From: NORP181 sp047623555
GTDB lineage: Bacteria; Pseudomonadota; Alphaproteobacteria; Rhodobacterales; Rhodobacteraceae
Direction: 5' to 3'
Assembly (NCBI GenBank): GCA_047623555.1
Contig: JBLHMP010000057.1
Span: 1-26,583 of the forward strand
DNA length: 26,583 nt
Part shown: one piece after another, positions 7,929 through 16,925 of the stretch
Position numbering within the stretch: the first letter of the stretch is position 1
Layout of the letters: each line of letters opens with the position of its first letter
Translations under genes and position numbers: made by a program
Notes under the pieces: generated by a model
Told to the model about the DNA's origin: nothing
The model's input: only the letters and a program-made list of their open reading frames with translations
Database searches by the model: none

Positions 7929-8773
7929 TCAACCGCCTTAAAGAACCGATCACTACGCCAGGTCCAGAAATACAACATCGAACGGCCAGCTGACGAGAAC
8001 ATGATGCGATCAGCCCGGCCTATCAGGTTCTCAAGCGGCACATAGCCGACACCGCCAGCAGATCGTGGCACGCGGCTGTCCGAAGAATTATCCCGGTTGT
8101 CACCCATGAAAAAGAAATGCCCCTCGGGCACGGCATAGATGCCAGTGTTGTCCAGGCTTTGATTACCCAAATCCAGAATGGCATGTTCCACACCGTTTGG
8201 CAGCGTTTCGATCTCGCGGGGTTTGAGGCATATGCCGTCATCGCCGACAGGGGCGTTTTCACACCTTGGGCGCAGGCCTTGCGGACCTTGTGGCGTTTGG
8301 ATTTCTTCAAAAAACCCATCATCGACAAGCCCAACAGCCACTCCGTTGATCTGTAGAACGCCCGCCTTCATCTGGATTTTGTCACCGGGCAGCCCGATCA
8401 GACGTTTGATATAGTCGGTCCCCGAGACAGGATGGCGAAACACCACCACATCGCCGCGCACCGGGTCGCTGCCAAACAGGCGCTTGTTGTCACCCCCAAA
8501 GGCGCCGCAAACGTCTTTGGAGTCGATGTTGATACCAACGCCTGGCAGTTTCAAACTGGGGCAGGACGCATAGGAATAGCCATAAACCATCTTGTTCACG
8601 AACAAGAAATCCCCGATCAGCAGCGTTTCTTTCATTGAACCCGACGGGATCCAGAACGGCTGAAAGAGAAACGTACGAAAAACGCCAGCAATCAGCAGCG
8701 CATAGACGACGGTTTTGATCGTCTCGACGATTGCATTTCCGGGCGTGTTTTCGGGTTTGTCATTGGTGGCCAT
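7925..8773 (-). CDS. lepB: Signal peptidase I
   Basis: A 282-residue inner-membrane protease. One N-terminal membrane segment (VYALLIAGVFRTFLF) precedes the catalytic Ser46 in PSGSMKETLLIGD; the general base is Lys123 in DYIKRLIGLPGD. The late box MGDNRDNSSDSR is present. It removes signal peptides from proteins exported by Sec and Tat. GGAGAG lies just before the ATG. An insert of about 60 residues with several Cys and Gly between the boxes is within the family's range. The position before rnc and era is the usual alphaproteobacterial order. Confidence 0.97.
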   Translation of the reverse strand: MATNDKPENTPGNAIVETIKTVVYALLIAGVFRTFLFQPFWIPSGSMKETLLIGDFLFVNKMVYGYSYASCPSLKLPGVGINIDSKDVCGAFGGDNKRLFGSDPVRGDVVVFRHPVSGTDYIKRLIGLPGDKIQMKAGVLQINGVAVGLVDDGFFEEIQTPQGPQGLRPRCENAPVGDDGICLKPREIETLPNGVEHAILDLGNQSLDNTGIYAVPEGHFFFMGDNRDNSSDSRVPRSAGGVGYVPLENLIGRADRIMFSSAGRSMLYFWTWRSDRFFKAVE

Positions 8774-8890
8774 GCGGCTCTCCGATGTATAGTTGGTTGG
8801 CGCTAAATGGGGGGCTGATGCGGTTAAGTCAAGGTAGCGTCGGCATAGCCAGCTATCGGACGCGCCTCGATCACATTTACTGAGCCATAT
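8774..8890. other. Spacer between acpS and lepB with a duplicated acpS tail
   Basis: This is the only sizeable gap in the acpS-lepB-rnc-era run. Positions 8853-8874 repeat the end of acpS (8905-8926) at 19 of 22 bases. No terminator hairpin with a T run is evident, so read-through from acpS into lepB is likely. Confidence 0.6.
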
Positions 8891-8926
8891 CTATTGGGCC
8901 AAATCTATTGGGCGCGCCTCTATCAC
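8853..8926 (-). repeat. Imperfect direct repeats at the 3' end of acpS
   Basis: Two nested repeats: 8853-8874 against 8905-8926 (19 of 22 identical; read as codons both give VIEARPI, and all three differences are synonymous), and the adjacent 14-mers at 8885-8898 and 8899-8912 (13 of 14 identical, around ATCTATTGGG). The second pair creates the present C-terminal residues and stop of AcpS. Confidence 0.8.
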
Positions 8927-9301
8927 GACAAACGCCTGCGCCCAGGGGTGGTCATCGGTCAAAGTTACGTGAATGATGGCCTCATGCCCGGGCGGGGTCA
9001 TCTTTTGCAAACGCTCTGCGGCCCAACCTGTCACCTGCATCACCGGCTGCCCGGTACGCAAATTGCTGACGGCCATGTCCTTCCACGCGATACCCATACG
9101 CAGCCCGGTGCCCAGCGCCTTGGAGCAGGCCTCTTTTGCGGCCCAGCGTTTGGCATAGGTGCCAGCAGTATCGCGGCGACGCTCGGCTTTGCCCTGCTCA
9201 ATATCGGTGAACACCCGGTTGCGAAACCTGTCGCCAAAGCGGTCAAGCGTGCCCTGAATACGCTCAATGTTGGCGAGGTCTGTTCCGATGCCTAAAATCA
9301 A
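8891..9301 (-). CDS. acpS: Holo-acyl-carrier-protein synthase
   Basis: A 136-residue protein that transfers 4'-phosphopantetheine from CoA to acyl carrier protein. The family motifs are clear: GIGTDLANIERI at the N-terminus with the metal-binding Asp, and RWAAKEACSKALGTG in the middle with the Glu and Lys of the active site. The start is a TTG at 9301 (it should read MILGIGTD); only a weak GAGAAA lies upstream, so translation may depend on coupling to pdxJ, whose stop is 34 bases away. The C-terminus (RPIDLAQ) lies within a small local duplication and may be a recent replacement of the original end. Confidence 0.95.
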   Translation of the reverse strand: MILGIGTDLANIERIQGTLDRFGDRFRNRVFTDIEQGKAERRRDTAGTYAKRWAAKEACSKALGTGLRMGIAWKDMAVSNLRTGQPVMQVTGWAAERLQKMTPPGHEAIIHVTLTDDHPWAQAFVVIEARPIDLAQ

Positions 9302-9335
9302 ACTTTTTCTCGCTTTTTCAAACAGCGCAGGTCAA

Positions 9336-10085
9336 TCATGCCCGCGCCTCGTCCATCAACGCACGCATCTGCGTGATGGCCGGATGCAGGCCCAGAAAAA
9401 TCGCCTCACCGATCAGGAAATGGCCGATGTTCAGCTCGCGCACCTCTGGTAGGGCCGCGATTGGTTTGACACAACTGTACGTGAGACCATGCCCGGCATG
9501 GACCTCTAACCCCAGCGAATCAGCAAATGTCGACATTTCGCGCAGGTTGGCCAGTTCGCGGTCACGATCGTCAAACCGCCCCTCGGCATGGGCATCGCAA
9601 TAGGCACCGGTGTGCAACTCGATCACTTCGGCACCAATGCGATTCGCGGCCTCAATCTGGCGTTTGTCAGCAGCGATAAAGATCGACACACGGCAACCGA
9701 CATCGCGCAAAGGCGCGATGAAATGCGCCAGCTTGTTCTCTTCGCGGGCGACCTCAAGTCCGCCTTCGGTGGTGCGCTCTTCGCGTTTTTCCGGCACGAT
9801 ACAAACCGCGTGGGGTTTATGGCGCAAGGCAATTTGCTGCATTTCATCGGTCGCTGCAATCTCAAAGTTAAGTGGCACCGTCAGCACCTCCATCAACCCA
9901 TCAATGTCGGCATCGCTGATATGGCGGCGATCTTCGCGCAGATGCGCGGTGATGCCATCGGCCCCAGCGGCCTCGGCGATCTGCGCCGCGCGCAGCGGAT
10001 CAGGATAGGCGCCGCCCCGGGCGTTTCGGACAGTGGCCACATGGTCAATATTGATGCCTAGTCTCAGGCGCGATTCAGAGTGCAT
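9336..10085 (-). CDS. pdxJ: Pyridoxine 5'-phosphate synthase
   Basis: A 249-residue TIM-barrel protein. It condenses 1-deoxyxylulose 5-phosphate with 3-amino-2-oxopropyl phosphate to give pyridoxine 5'-phosphate, the last ring-forming step of DXP-dependent vitamin B6 synthesis. Typical motifs are RLGINIDHVATVRNARG at the start, GADGITAHLREDRRHI, and GLEVHAGHGLTYSCVKPI near the end. AAGGA lies 8 bases before the ATG. It sits directly before acpS, as in most proteobacteria. Confidence 0.97.
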   Translation of the reverse strand: MHSESRLRLGINIDHVATVRNARGGAYPDPLRAAQIAEAAGADGITAHLREDRRHISDADIDGLMEVLTVPLNFEIAATDEMQQIALRHKPHAVCIVPEKREERTTEGGLEVAREENKLAHFIAPLRDVGCRVSIFIAADKRQIEAANRIGAEVIELHTGAYCDAHAEGRFDDRDRELANLREMSTFADSLGLEVHAGHGLTYSCVKPIAALPEVRELNIGHFLIGEAIFLGLHPAITQMRALMDEARA

Positions 10086-10118
10086 AAGCGGTTTCCTTGG
10101 GTTGGATGTTAGGGAACC

Positions 10119-10775
10119 CTAATCCGCATTTCGTCTGGCGTCAGCCTTGAGCTTGGCTTTTTTCTTGATTGCTTCAAACTTGGCCCGAATGCGGCCTTTG
10201 CGACGATGCTGATAGGCGCGAATAATCGAAACGCTAAAGTAATATGCGACCGTTCCCGCGATCGTTCCGGTGACCAGGCCCCCAACCATATAGGGCAGGA
10301 ATACTTCGTCGTAAAAGATCGCAAGGCCCGCCCAATCGGGCAGTTGATCATTAAACAGCGTCTTGAAATTGAACATTAAATCATGCGCAGCATCAGCGAA
10401 TTTACCGGCAAAGGATCTGTGCGATCCTTCTTCAAACTCGGTGCCCAGCAGAAAGTGACCAACCTTAAGGCCCGACAGACCAATCGGCACATAGGTCAGC
10501 GGATTGCCAAAAAACGTGCCCATCAATGCCGCAAAAATGTTGCCGTGCATGACCCGGCCCATCAGATAGGCAACCACAAAATGCATGGTATAGAAAGGTG
10601 TGCAGGACGCAAAAACCCCGGCCCAGATGCCCCGCGCGATGCGTTCCGGCGAATCTGGCAGGCGACGCAGTCGGTGTTTTACATAGTGAAACGCCCGGCT
10701 CCATCCACCCCGCGGATACAGAAACTCCACAATCGTGCGCATCATAGGGCGTCGGTCGCGGCGTCTGAAAACCAA
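10119..10775 (-). CDS. DUF2062 membrane protein
   Basis: With the start chosen here the protein has 218 residues. It opens MVFRRRDRRPMMRTIVEFLYPRGGWSR-like and has two or three membrane segments, a central FASCTPFYTMHFVVAYLMGR, GTFFGNPLTYVPIG and a hydrophobic stretch near PYMVGGLVTGTIAGTVAYYF, then a very basic tail. This fits DUF2062 proteins, which have no firm function. I chose TTG 10775 because GAGGAC lies 6 bases upstream and the N-terminus then matches the family. A longer ATG start would overlap rsh by about 74 bases and add an implausible leader. Confidence 0.8.
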   Translation of the reverse strand: MVFRRRDRRPMMRTIVEFLYPRGGWSRAFHYVKHRLRRLPDSPERIARGIWAGVFASCTPFYTMHFVVAYLMGRVMHGNIFAALMGTFFGNPLTYVPIGLSGLKVGHFLLGTEFEEGSHRSFAGKFADAAHDLMFNFKTLFNDQLPDWAGLAIFYDEVFLPYMVGGLVTGTIAGTVAYYFSVSIIRAYQHRRKGRIRAKFEAIKKKAKLKADARRNAD

Positions 10776-10806
10776 AAATTCGTCCTCTATTTGGCGGTTG
10801 TAAAAT

Positions 10807-12939
10807 TCATCCGGCCGCGACCGGATGTCGAGCTTTTTCACGGAAACGATCAACAGCTGCCACATCGCTATCCGCCTCAAGTGTCAGCATCAAGGAATGA
10901 AGTTGTTCAATATCACGCAATTCCACATTAACCCGCAAACGGTAATAATCTGGTTTACGATCTACAAATTCCAGGTCACTGATATTGGCCTTCTTTTCGC
11001 CAATCAATGTGCAAATTCTCCCCAGCACGCCGGCGTCGTTGCCGATGGTCAACTCAAGCGTAACGCCATACACCGCCGGGTGGGTGCCGCTGTGCCAGTT
11101 CAGATCAACCCAACGTTCGGGCTGGTCCTCATATGCGCTTAGGCCGTCGCAATCGATGGCGTGAACAATCACGCCTTTGCCGCGAAAGGTGATGCCGATA
11201 ATGCGCTCTCCGGGCAGCGGCTGACAGCAGGGCGCGCGTTCAAATGATTGCCCCGGCGACAGGCCAATCACCGCGCGGCGCGGCGAAATCTGATCGCCTT
11301 TATCGCTGGCCAGATCGGGATAGACCGCCTGAACCACATCATGGGCCGTCAATTCAGCACTGCCAAGCCGCGCAAGCAGTTCATTCTGGGTTTTCAGGCG
11401 TAAATGTTTGGCCGCTGTTTCCAACGCTTTGTCAGTTGATTTGCGCCCCACATGTTCAAACGCCGAACGTGCCAATTCGCGGCCCAGTTTGATAAACCGT
11501 TCACGATCCACCTCGCGCAGGGCGCGCCGAATGGCGGTGCGGGCCTTGCCGGTGGTGGCAATATCAAGCCAGCTAACCTGCGGCGTCTGCCCTTCGGCGA
11601 TGATGATTTCCACCGATTGGCCGTTTTTCAGCCGCGTCCACAACGGCACCCGCAGCCCATCAACCTTGGCCCCAACACAGGAACTGCCAATCCGCGTGTG
11701 GATGGCATAGGCGTAATCAATCGGCGTGGCGCCACGCGGTAATTTCACCACATCGCCCTTGGGCGAAAAACAAAACACCTGATCCGCGTACATTTCGAGT
11801 TTGACCGCTTCAAGGAAATCTTCGTGGTCTTCCTCGGCGTCAAATTGTTCGGTCAGCCCCGCCACCCATTTTACCGGATCAACCGCAAACGGGTTCTCGC
11901 TGCGCACGCCATCACGATACGACCAATGCGCCGCCACGCCGGTTTCGGCGACATCATGCATCTGCCGTGTACGAATTTGCACCTCGACGCGTTTGCCATC
12001 ACGGCCTGATACAGTGGTGTGAATCGACCGGTACCCGTTGGTTTTGGGTTGGCTGATGTAGTCCTTGAACCGTTCTGGCACCGCACGCCAGCGCTGGTGG
12101 ATAGTGCCCAACGTGCGGTAACAGTCTTCTTCGTTGTCGGTGATGATGCGAAACCCATAAATGTCGGAAAGACGGGAAAAGCCTTGTTCCTTTTCCTCCA
12201 TCTTGCGCCAGATCGAATAGGGTTTTTTGGCGCGTCCCAACACCTCCGCAGGAATCCCTGCCTTGGTCAACTCGTGCTTCATGTCACCGGTAATCCGCTC
12301 GATCACGTCACCAGATTCTTTTTGCAGCATGATAAAACGGCGAATGATGGATTGGCGACCCTCGGGATTCAGCACCCGAAAGCTAAGGTCTTCCAGCTCT
12401 TCGCGCATCCACTGCATCCCCATGCGACCCGCAAGAGGCGCGTAGATATCCATGGTTTCGCGGGCCTTTTGCACCTGCTTTTCCGCCGCCATCGACCGGA
12501 TTGTACGCATATTGTGCAGCCGATCGGCAAGTTTCACCAATATCACCCGCAGATCGCGTGACATCGCCATAAATAGCTTGCGGAAATTTTCGGCCTGTTT
12601 GGTTTCGCGGCTGGACAGCTGCAGATTGGTCAACTTGGTGACCCCGTCCACCAGCATCGCCACCACGTCACCGAACCGTTTGGCGACTTCGCCATAGGAC
12701 GCATCGGTATCTTCGATGGTATCGTGCAACAACGCCGTGATGATGGTGGCATCATCCAGCTGTTGTTCTGTCAGAATCGCGGCAACGGCCACGGGATGAC
12801 TGAAATAGGCCTCGCCCGATTGGCGAACCTGCCCGTCATGCATATCGCGGCCAAAACTATAGGCCGCAGAAATGCGTTCAGCATTAGTTTTAGGGTTGTA
12901 GTCGCGGACCAGCGCAATCAATTCATCTGCAGATATCAT
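10807..12939 (-). CDS. rsh: Bifunctional (p)ppGpp synthetase/hydrolase, RelA/SpoT type
   Basis: A 710-residue protein with the standard RSH order. The N-terminal HD hydrolase domain keeps LLHDTIEDT (His72-Asp73), so ppGpp hydrolysis should be intact. The synthetase domain has IYGFRIITDNEEDCYRTLG and FKDYISQPKTNGYRSIHTTV. A TGS domain follows (VFCFSPKGDVVKLPRGATPIDYAYAIH), then a conserved Cys-containing linker (RAPCCQPLPGERIIG) and a C-terminal ACT domain. Alphaproteobacteria usually carry this one bifunctional enzyme for the stringent response. It lies 27 bases after rpoZ, a conserved pairing that links it to RNA polymerase omega. Confidence 0.96.
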   Translation of the reverse strand: MISADELIALVRDYNPKTNAERISAAYSFGRDMHDGQVRQSGEAYFSHPVAVAAILTEQQLDDATIITALLHDTIEDTDASYGEVAKRFGDVVAMLVDGVTKLTNLQLSSRETKQAENFRKLFMAMSRDLRVILVKLADRLHNMRTIRSMAAEKQVQKARETMDIYAPLAGRMGMQWMREELEDLSFRVLNPEGRQSIIRRFIMLQKESGDVIERITGDMKHELTKAGIPAEVLGRAKKPYSIWRKMEEKEQGFSRLSDIYGFRIITDNEEDCYRTLGTIHQRWRAVPERFKDYISQPKTNGYRSIHTTVSGRDGKRVEVQIRTRQMHDVAETGVAAHWSYRDGVRSENPFAVDPVKWVAGLTEQFDAEEDHEDFLEAVKLEMYADQVFCFSPKGDVVKLPRGATPIDYAYAIHTRIGSSCVGAKVDGLRVPLWTRLKNGQSVEIIIAEGQTPQVSWLDIATTGKARTAIRRALREVDRERFIKLGRELARSAFEHVGRKSTDKALETAAKHLRLKTQNELLARLGSAELTAHDVVQAVYPDLASDKGDQISPRRAVIGLSPGQSFERAPCCQPLPGERIIGITFRGKGVIVHAIDCDGLSAYEDQPERWVDLNWHSGTHPAVYGVTLELTIGNDAGVLGRICTLIGEKKANISDLEFVDRKPDYYRLRVNVELRDIEQLHSLMLTLEADSDVAAVDRFREKARHPVAAG

Positions 12940-12966
12940 CCGGTCCGCACCTCAGAGCGCGGCAGG

Positions 12967-13320
12967 TTAGCCCTGCCCCTGGGCCTCCATAAGTGCCCGC
13001 AACAATTTCTCTTCGGACATATCGTCCTCAGCCGGCTTGTCCGTCTCGGCACCCATAAGAAGGGCCATCTGGTCCTCTTCGGGTTCGTCGACTTCGATTT
13101 GGGTCTGGTTGCTTTCGATCAGGCGCTCGCGCAGATCATCGGCACTTTGGGTCTCTTCAGCGATTTCACGAAGGGACAAGACGGGATTTTTGTCATTGTC
13201 CCGATCCACTGTGATTGGTGCACCAGCGGCAATCTCGCGTGCCCGATGGGCAGCAAGCATCACCAGCTCAAAGCGGTTTGGCACTTTATCAACGCAGTCT
13301 TCAACCGTCACGCGGGCCAT
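12967..13320 (-). CDS. rpoZ: RNA polymerase omega subunit
   Basis: A 117-residue protein starting MARVTVEDCVDKVPNRFELVMLAAHRAREIAAGA, the typical omega N-terminus. The C-terminal half is acidic and less conserved, longer than in enteric bacteria but usual in this group. It helps assemble RNA polymerase and forms part of one ppGpp site. I placed the start at 13320 because GGAGAG lies 6 bases upstream; an in-frame ATG four codons earlier is less likely. It heads rpoZ-rsh. Confidence 0.95.
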   Translation of the reverse strand: MARVTVEDCVDKVPNRFELVMLAAHRAREIAAGAPITVDRDNDKNPVLSLREIAEETQSADDLRERLIESNQTQIEVDEPEEDQMALLMGAETDKPAEDDMSEEKLLRALMEAQGQG

Positions 13321-13412
13321 GTGGCTCTCCAAATATAGAAATGTCGTCCAGAAAGGCGGTGTGTAGTCCCGAATCTATCGCTTGACAAGCGTTGAATCCG
13401 TTTTGCAAAGCC

Positions 13413-13982
13413 TCACAAAGGCTGAACCGTTGCAACATCATCGCCGGGCAGATTATTACACATCTCAGTCACCGATTTGCGCAGAACCGGATGCACCCAA
13501 TCCGGCGCAATATCAGCCAGCGGCACCACCACAAAGGCCCGATCCTGCAGGCGTGGATGTGGCAGGATCAACCGATCGGGTGCTTGCGACATTTGGGCCT
13601 CAGGCGGCAGATCCATCCAACGACGTTGCGTCACCGCATTCGGCAGCACGGTCGGCCCCATTGCCAGCATATCCAGGTCCAGCGTCCGCGCGCCCCAACG
13701 CTGTTTCCGGGCCCGTCCAAATTGCTGTTCTATCAGGTGTAATTCGGCCAACAACTCGGACGGAGAATGTAATGTGGTGATCAAAACTGCGGCATTCACG
13801 AAATCGGGACCGCCGCCCGCAGGAAAGAACGGTGTGCGGAAAAACCGGCTGATAGCGGTCGGCGTCAGGCCCTTTTCACACAGTGAAAGTATTGCGTGAC
13901 CAAGCGTTTGCGCCGAATCGCCAACACTTGATGGCAGATTGCTGCCTAGCGCGATAAGTGCGCCTGACCGATTCCCGGTCAT
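13413..13982 (-). CDS. folK: 2-amino-4-hydroxy-6-hydroxymethyldihydropteridine pyrophosphokinase
   Basis: A 189-residue protein. The N-terminal strand IALGSNLPS, the central RFFRTPFFPAGGGPDFVNAAV and the family signature RWGARTLDLDML identify HPPK, which transfers pyrophosphate from ATP to hydroxymethyl-dihydropterin in folate synthesis. The final LPHPRLQDRAFVVVPLADIAP is also typical. It is 92 bases upstream of rpoZ on the same strand and divergent from the NYN-domain gene. Confidence 0.95.
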   Translation of the reverse strand: MTGNRSGALIALGSNLPSSVGDSAQTLGHAILSLCEKGLTPTAISRFFRTPFFPAGGGPDFVNAAVLITTLHSPSELLAELHLIEQQFGRARKQRWGARTLDLDMLAMGPTVLPNAVTQRRWMDLPPEAQMSQAPDRLILPHPRLQDRAFVVVPLADIAPDWVHPVLRKSVTEMCNNLPGDDVATVQPL

Positions 13983-14128
13983 GGTTGTCCCATATTCAAC
14001 ATTTTATTCCCCTTGCGAAACACCCGAATAAGCCTATTTTGTAAGTATTGTTTCGCCTATTTTAGACACTCACACAACGCCACCACTCAAAAATTTTGAC
14101 GAGATATGTTTGTTGAAAAGGAAATTTG

Positions 14129-14689
14129 ATGTTTTACAAAGACGAACGGCTCGCGCTGTTCATCGACGGTTCGAATTTATATGCCGCAGCTAAAGCACTT
14201 GGGTTTGATATTGACTACAAGTTGCTGCGCCAGGAATTCATGCGTCGAGGCAAGATGTTGCGTGCGTTTTACTACACCGCGCTTCTTGAAAATGACGAGT
14301 ATTCGCCTATTAGGCCCTTAGTAGACTGGTTAAACTACAACGGCTTCACCATGGTGACCAAACCGGCCAAAGAATATATCGACAGCATGGGCCGTCGGAA
14401 GGTCAAAGGCAATATGGACATCGAACTGGCTGTTGACGCGATGGAGTTGGCTGCCCGTGTAGATCACATTGTGCTGTTTTCCGGGGATGGGGATTTCCGG
14501 CCGCTGGTTGCCAGCTTACAGCGCCAAGGTGTACGCGTTTCGGTGGTCTCGACGATCCGCAGTCAACCGCCAATGATCTCGGATGATTTGCGCCGTCAGG
14601 CTGACAACTTTATTGAGCTGGAAGAGCTAAAGGACGTTATTGGTCGTCCTCCGCGCGAAATTCCGCTTGAACCGCAGTCGGCCAGCTAA
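14129..14689 (+). CDS. NYN-domain protein (LabA/DUF88-type), predicted ribonuclease
   Basis: A 186-residue protein with a PIN-like NYN fold. The acidic active-site residues are present: Asp13 in FIDGSNLY, Asp97 in GNMDIELAVDAM, and Asp120/Asp122 in FSGDGDFRPLV. Such proteins are predicted metal-dependent RNases; the cyanobacterial LabA is the best-known relative, but no role is established for this branch. The ATG at 14129 follows AAAAGGA; a TTG one codon earlier is an alternative. It is divergent from folK with about 146 AT-rich bases between. The downstream neighbour is on the other strand, so it is probably a single-gene transcript. Confidence 0.85.
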   Translation: MFYKDERLALFIDGSNLYAAAKALGFDIDYKLLRQEFMRRGKMLRAFYYTALLENDEYSPIRPLVDWLNYNGFTMVTKPAKEYIDSMGRRKVKGNMDIELAVDAMELAARVDHIVLFSGDGDFRPLVASLQRQGVRVSVVSTIRSQPPMISDDLRRQADNFIELEELKDVIGRPPREIPLEPQSAS

Positions 14690-14753
14690 GCAGCTAGCGA
14701 ATAGTAAAAACTGGTAATGGCGGGCACTGGCAACGGCGCCCGCAACAGGCCTG

Positions 14754-15212
14754 TCAGCTCCCGGCATTGATCTGGTTGTGCTGGGCAATCACCCGGGCGG
14801 ACCAGGTGCTTTTGATATAGGCCAGAACCGCAGCAATCTCATCATCGCTCAGGACATCTGCATATCCCGCCATACGGCTTTTGTAGGTGCCTCCGACAAG
14901 CTGCTCACTGCCAAACTTGGTAATCTCAAATAATTGTTCCGTAGGGTGATGCCATGTGTGCCCGGTTTCGTTGTGCGGTGGGGCCGGTAAATAGCCCTCA
15001 TTATCGCGTGATTTCCAGTTTGCCTGTCCTTGCAACGCAGCCCCATGGCAACTCGCACAATTGTTAGCGTATAAATCAGCGCCCTGTGCGACCACCGCCC
15101 TGTTCAGATAGGCCGCCTCCGGTGATGGTTCCCCCCCCTTGTTCCAGAGCAATCCAAAGGCAATCGCCATAGCAACACCGCCAAGGACAATGCCAGTTGT
15201 TCGTTTGTTCAT
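14754..15212 (-). CDS. Membrane-anchored monohaem cytochrome c
   Basis: A 152-residue protein with an N-terminal hydrophobic segment (GIVLGGVAMAIAFGLLW) that acts as an uncleaved anchor or signal peptide. The periplasmic domain carries one haem site, CASCH (Cys52, Cys55, His56), and a plausible axial Met114 in SRMAGYADVLSDDE. This is the class I cytochrome c layout; it could act as an electron shuttle or an oxidase/dehydrogenase partner, but no partner gene is adjacent. I chose ATG 15212, with AAGGA upstream; longer frames lack a good start. It diverges from ispH. Confidence 0.9.
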   Translation of the reverse strand: MNKRTTGIVLGGVAMAIAFGLLWNKGGEPSPEAAYLNRAVVAQGADLYANNCASCHGAALQGQANWKSRDNEGYLPAPPHNETGHTWHHPTEQLFEITKFGSEQLVGGTYKSRMAGYADVLSDDEIAAVLAYIKSTWSARVIAQHNQINAGS

Positions 15213-15349
15213 TTCATTTTCCTTAAACTCATGTCTTTTAGTGTCAGCGATACACCTACTGGAAGGTCCAATCACAGCTGCGTGACCGCGCAAGTCCTCT
15301 GGACCATCGCCGCATGGTGACGTACCCCTGACGGTGAAGGAGTCATGTA

Positions 15350-16300
15350 ATGCCCAACCCTCCCCTCACTATCTACCTTGCCGCTCCGCGTGGGTTTTGT
15401 GCAGGTGTCGACCGGGCCATCAAGATCGTCGAAATGGCGATCGAAAAATGGGGAGCTCCGGTTTATGTGCGCCACGAAATCGTCCACAATAAATTCGTCG
15501 TCGATGGGTTGCGCGCCAAGGGTGCCATATTTGTCGAAGAACTGGACGATTGCCCAAATGACCGCCCGGTGATTTTTTCCGCCCATGGCGTACCCAAGAC
15601 GGTGCCTGCCGAGGCGGCGCAACGCCAGATGATCTATGTTGATGCCACCTGTCCACTGGTCAGCAAGGTCCATATCGAGGCAGCACGCCATGCCGACAAA
15701 GGCTTGCAAATTGTCATGATCGGCCACGACGGCCATCCCGAAACCATCGGCACCATGGGCCAGTTGCCCGACGGCGATGTGCTGCTGGTTGAAACGGCCA
15801 AAGACGTAGGCACGCTGATCGTACGCGACCCGCAACAGCTTGCCTATGTCACGCAAACCACGCTGAGTGTGGATGACACCAAAGACATCGTTGCCGCTTT
15901 GCAGGCCCGGTTTCCTGCGATCATCGGCCCGCACAAAGAAGACATCTGTTACGCCACCACCAACAGGCAAGAGGCGGTCAAGGCGATGGCGACCAAGACC
16001 GATGCCATGCTGGTTATCGGCGCACCCAATTCGTCAAACTCGCGTCGGTTGGTCGAGGTCGGCACCCGCGCCGGGTGCAGCTATGCGCAGCTGGTCCAAC
16101 GTGCCGCCGACATTGACTGGCGCGCCCTGGACGGCATTACCGACATTGGCATCACTGCAGGCGCCTCGGCCCCCGAACTTCTCATCAACGAAGTCGTTGA
16201 TGCCTTTCGCGATCGCTATGATGTGAACATTGAAATGGTCGAAACCGCCGTTGAAAACGTCGAATTCAAAGTGCCGCGCGTGTTGCGGCAAACCGCCTGA
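15350..16300 (+). CDS. ispH: 4-hydroxy-3-methylbut-2-enyl diphosphate reductase
   Basis: A 316-residue iron-sulfur enzyme that makes IPP and DMAPP in the last step of the MEP isoprenoid pathway. The three cluster ligands are visible: Cys17 (APRGFCAGVDRAI), Cys101 (DATCPLVSKVH) and Cys200 (EDICYATTNRQ). The substrate-contacting VRHEIVHNKFVV and FSAHGVP motifs are present. GAAGGAG stands upstream of the ATG. It starts a plus-strand run with a LysE-type exporter, a methyltransferase and rnhA. Confidence 0.97.
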   Translation: MPNPPLTIYLAAPRGFCAGVDRAIKIVEMAIEKWGAPVYVRHEIVHNKFVVDGLRAKGAIFVEELDDCPNDRPVIFSAHGVPKTVPAEAAQRQMIYVDATCPLVSKVHIEAARHADKGLQIVMIGHDGHPETIGTMGQLPDGDVLLVETAKDVGTLIVRDPQQLAYVTQTTLSVDDTKDIVAALQARFPAIIGPHKEDICYATTNRQEAVKAMATKTDAMLVIGAPNSSNSRRLVEVGTRAGCSYAQLVQRAADIDWRALDGITDIGITAGASAPELLINEVVDAFRDRYDVNIEMVETAVENVEFKVPRVLRQTA

Positions 16301-16310
16301 GGAGGACAAT

Positions 16311-16925
16311 ATGTTGTCCCTGCATTTCTTGATAACCGCCTTGGTGGTGGTAATCGCCCCCGGAACCGGTGTGATCTATACGCTGGCCATCGGCCTTGGT
16401 CAGGGGCGCAGCGCGACCATTGCCGCCGCCTTTGGCTGTACCATTGGCATTGTGCCGCATTTGCTGGCCGCAACACTGGGATTGGCGGCGCTTTTGCATA
16501 CAAGCGCGTTGCTGTTCCAGATCGTCAAATTCGCCGGCGTGGCCTATTTGCTGTATCTGGCCTGGCAGGCGCTAAAGTCAGACGGTGCTTTGTCGGTGTC
16601 CATCAATCGCAGCTCTGACAGCTTTTGGCGCATTGCCCGTCATGGCGCGTTAATCAACATCCTGAACCCAAAACTGTCGATCTTCTTTCTGGCCTTGCTG
16701 CCGCCGTTCCTGTCCGGCAATCCAGCCACCGCGACGGCGGAAATGTTTGGCCTTGGGGCGGTGTTCATGCTGCTGACCTTCGCGGTCTTTGTGCTGTACG
16801 GCGTCTTTGCCGCCGCCGCGCGGGATCGGCTGCTGTCCAGCGAGCGGATCATGAAATGGCTCAACCGCAGCTTTGCCGCGATCTTTGCGGCCCTTGGAGC
16901 GCGCCTCGCGATGGAGCGGATATGA
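16311..16925 (+). CDS. LysE/RhtB-type amino-acid exporter
   Basis: A 204-residue inner-membrane protein with about six membrane segments. The family motif APGTGVIYTLAIGLGQGRSATIAAAFGCTIG near the N-terminus and the later GALINILNPKLSIFFLALLPPF are typical of LysE/RhtB exporters, which expel amino acids or their derivatives. The substrate is not evident. ATG 16311 has a strong GAGGAGG in front, 10 bases after the ispH stop. Its stop overlaps the next start as ATGA. Confidence 0.92.
   Translation: MLSLHFLITALVVVIAPGTGVIYTLAIGLGQGRSATIAAAFGCTIGIVPHLLAATLGLAALLHTSALLFQIVKFAGVAYLLYLAWQALKSDGALSVSINRSSDSFWRIARHGALINILNPKLSIFFLALLPPFLSGNPATATAEMFGLGAVFMLLTFAVFVLYGVFAAAARDRLLSSERIMKWLNRSFAAIFAALGARLAMERI

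Noticed and set aside
10776..10880. Longer ATG start for the DUF2062 gene
   Set aside because: It would overlap rsh by about 74 bases and add residues unlike the family; the TTG at 10775 has a good ribosome binding site.
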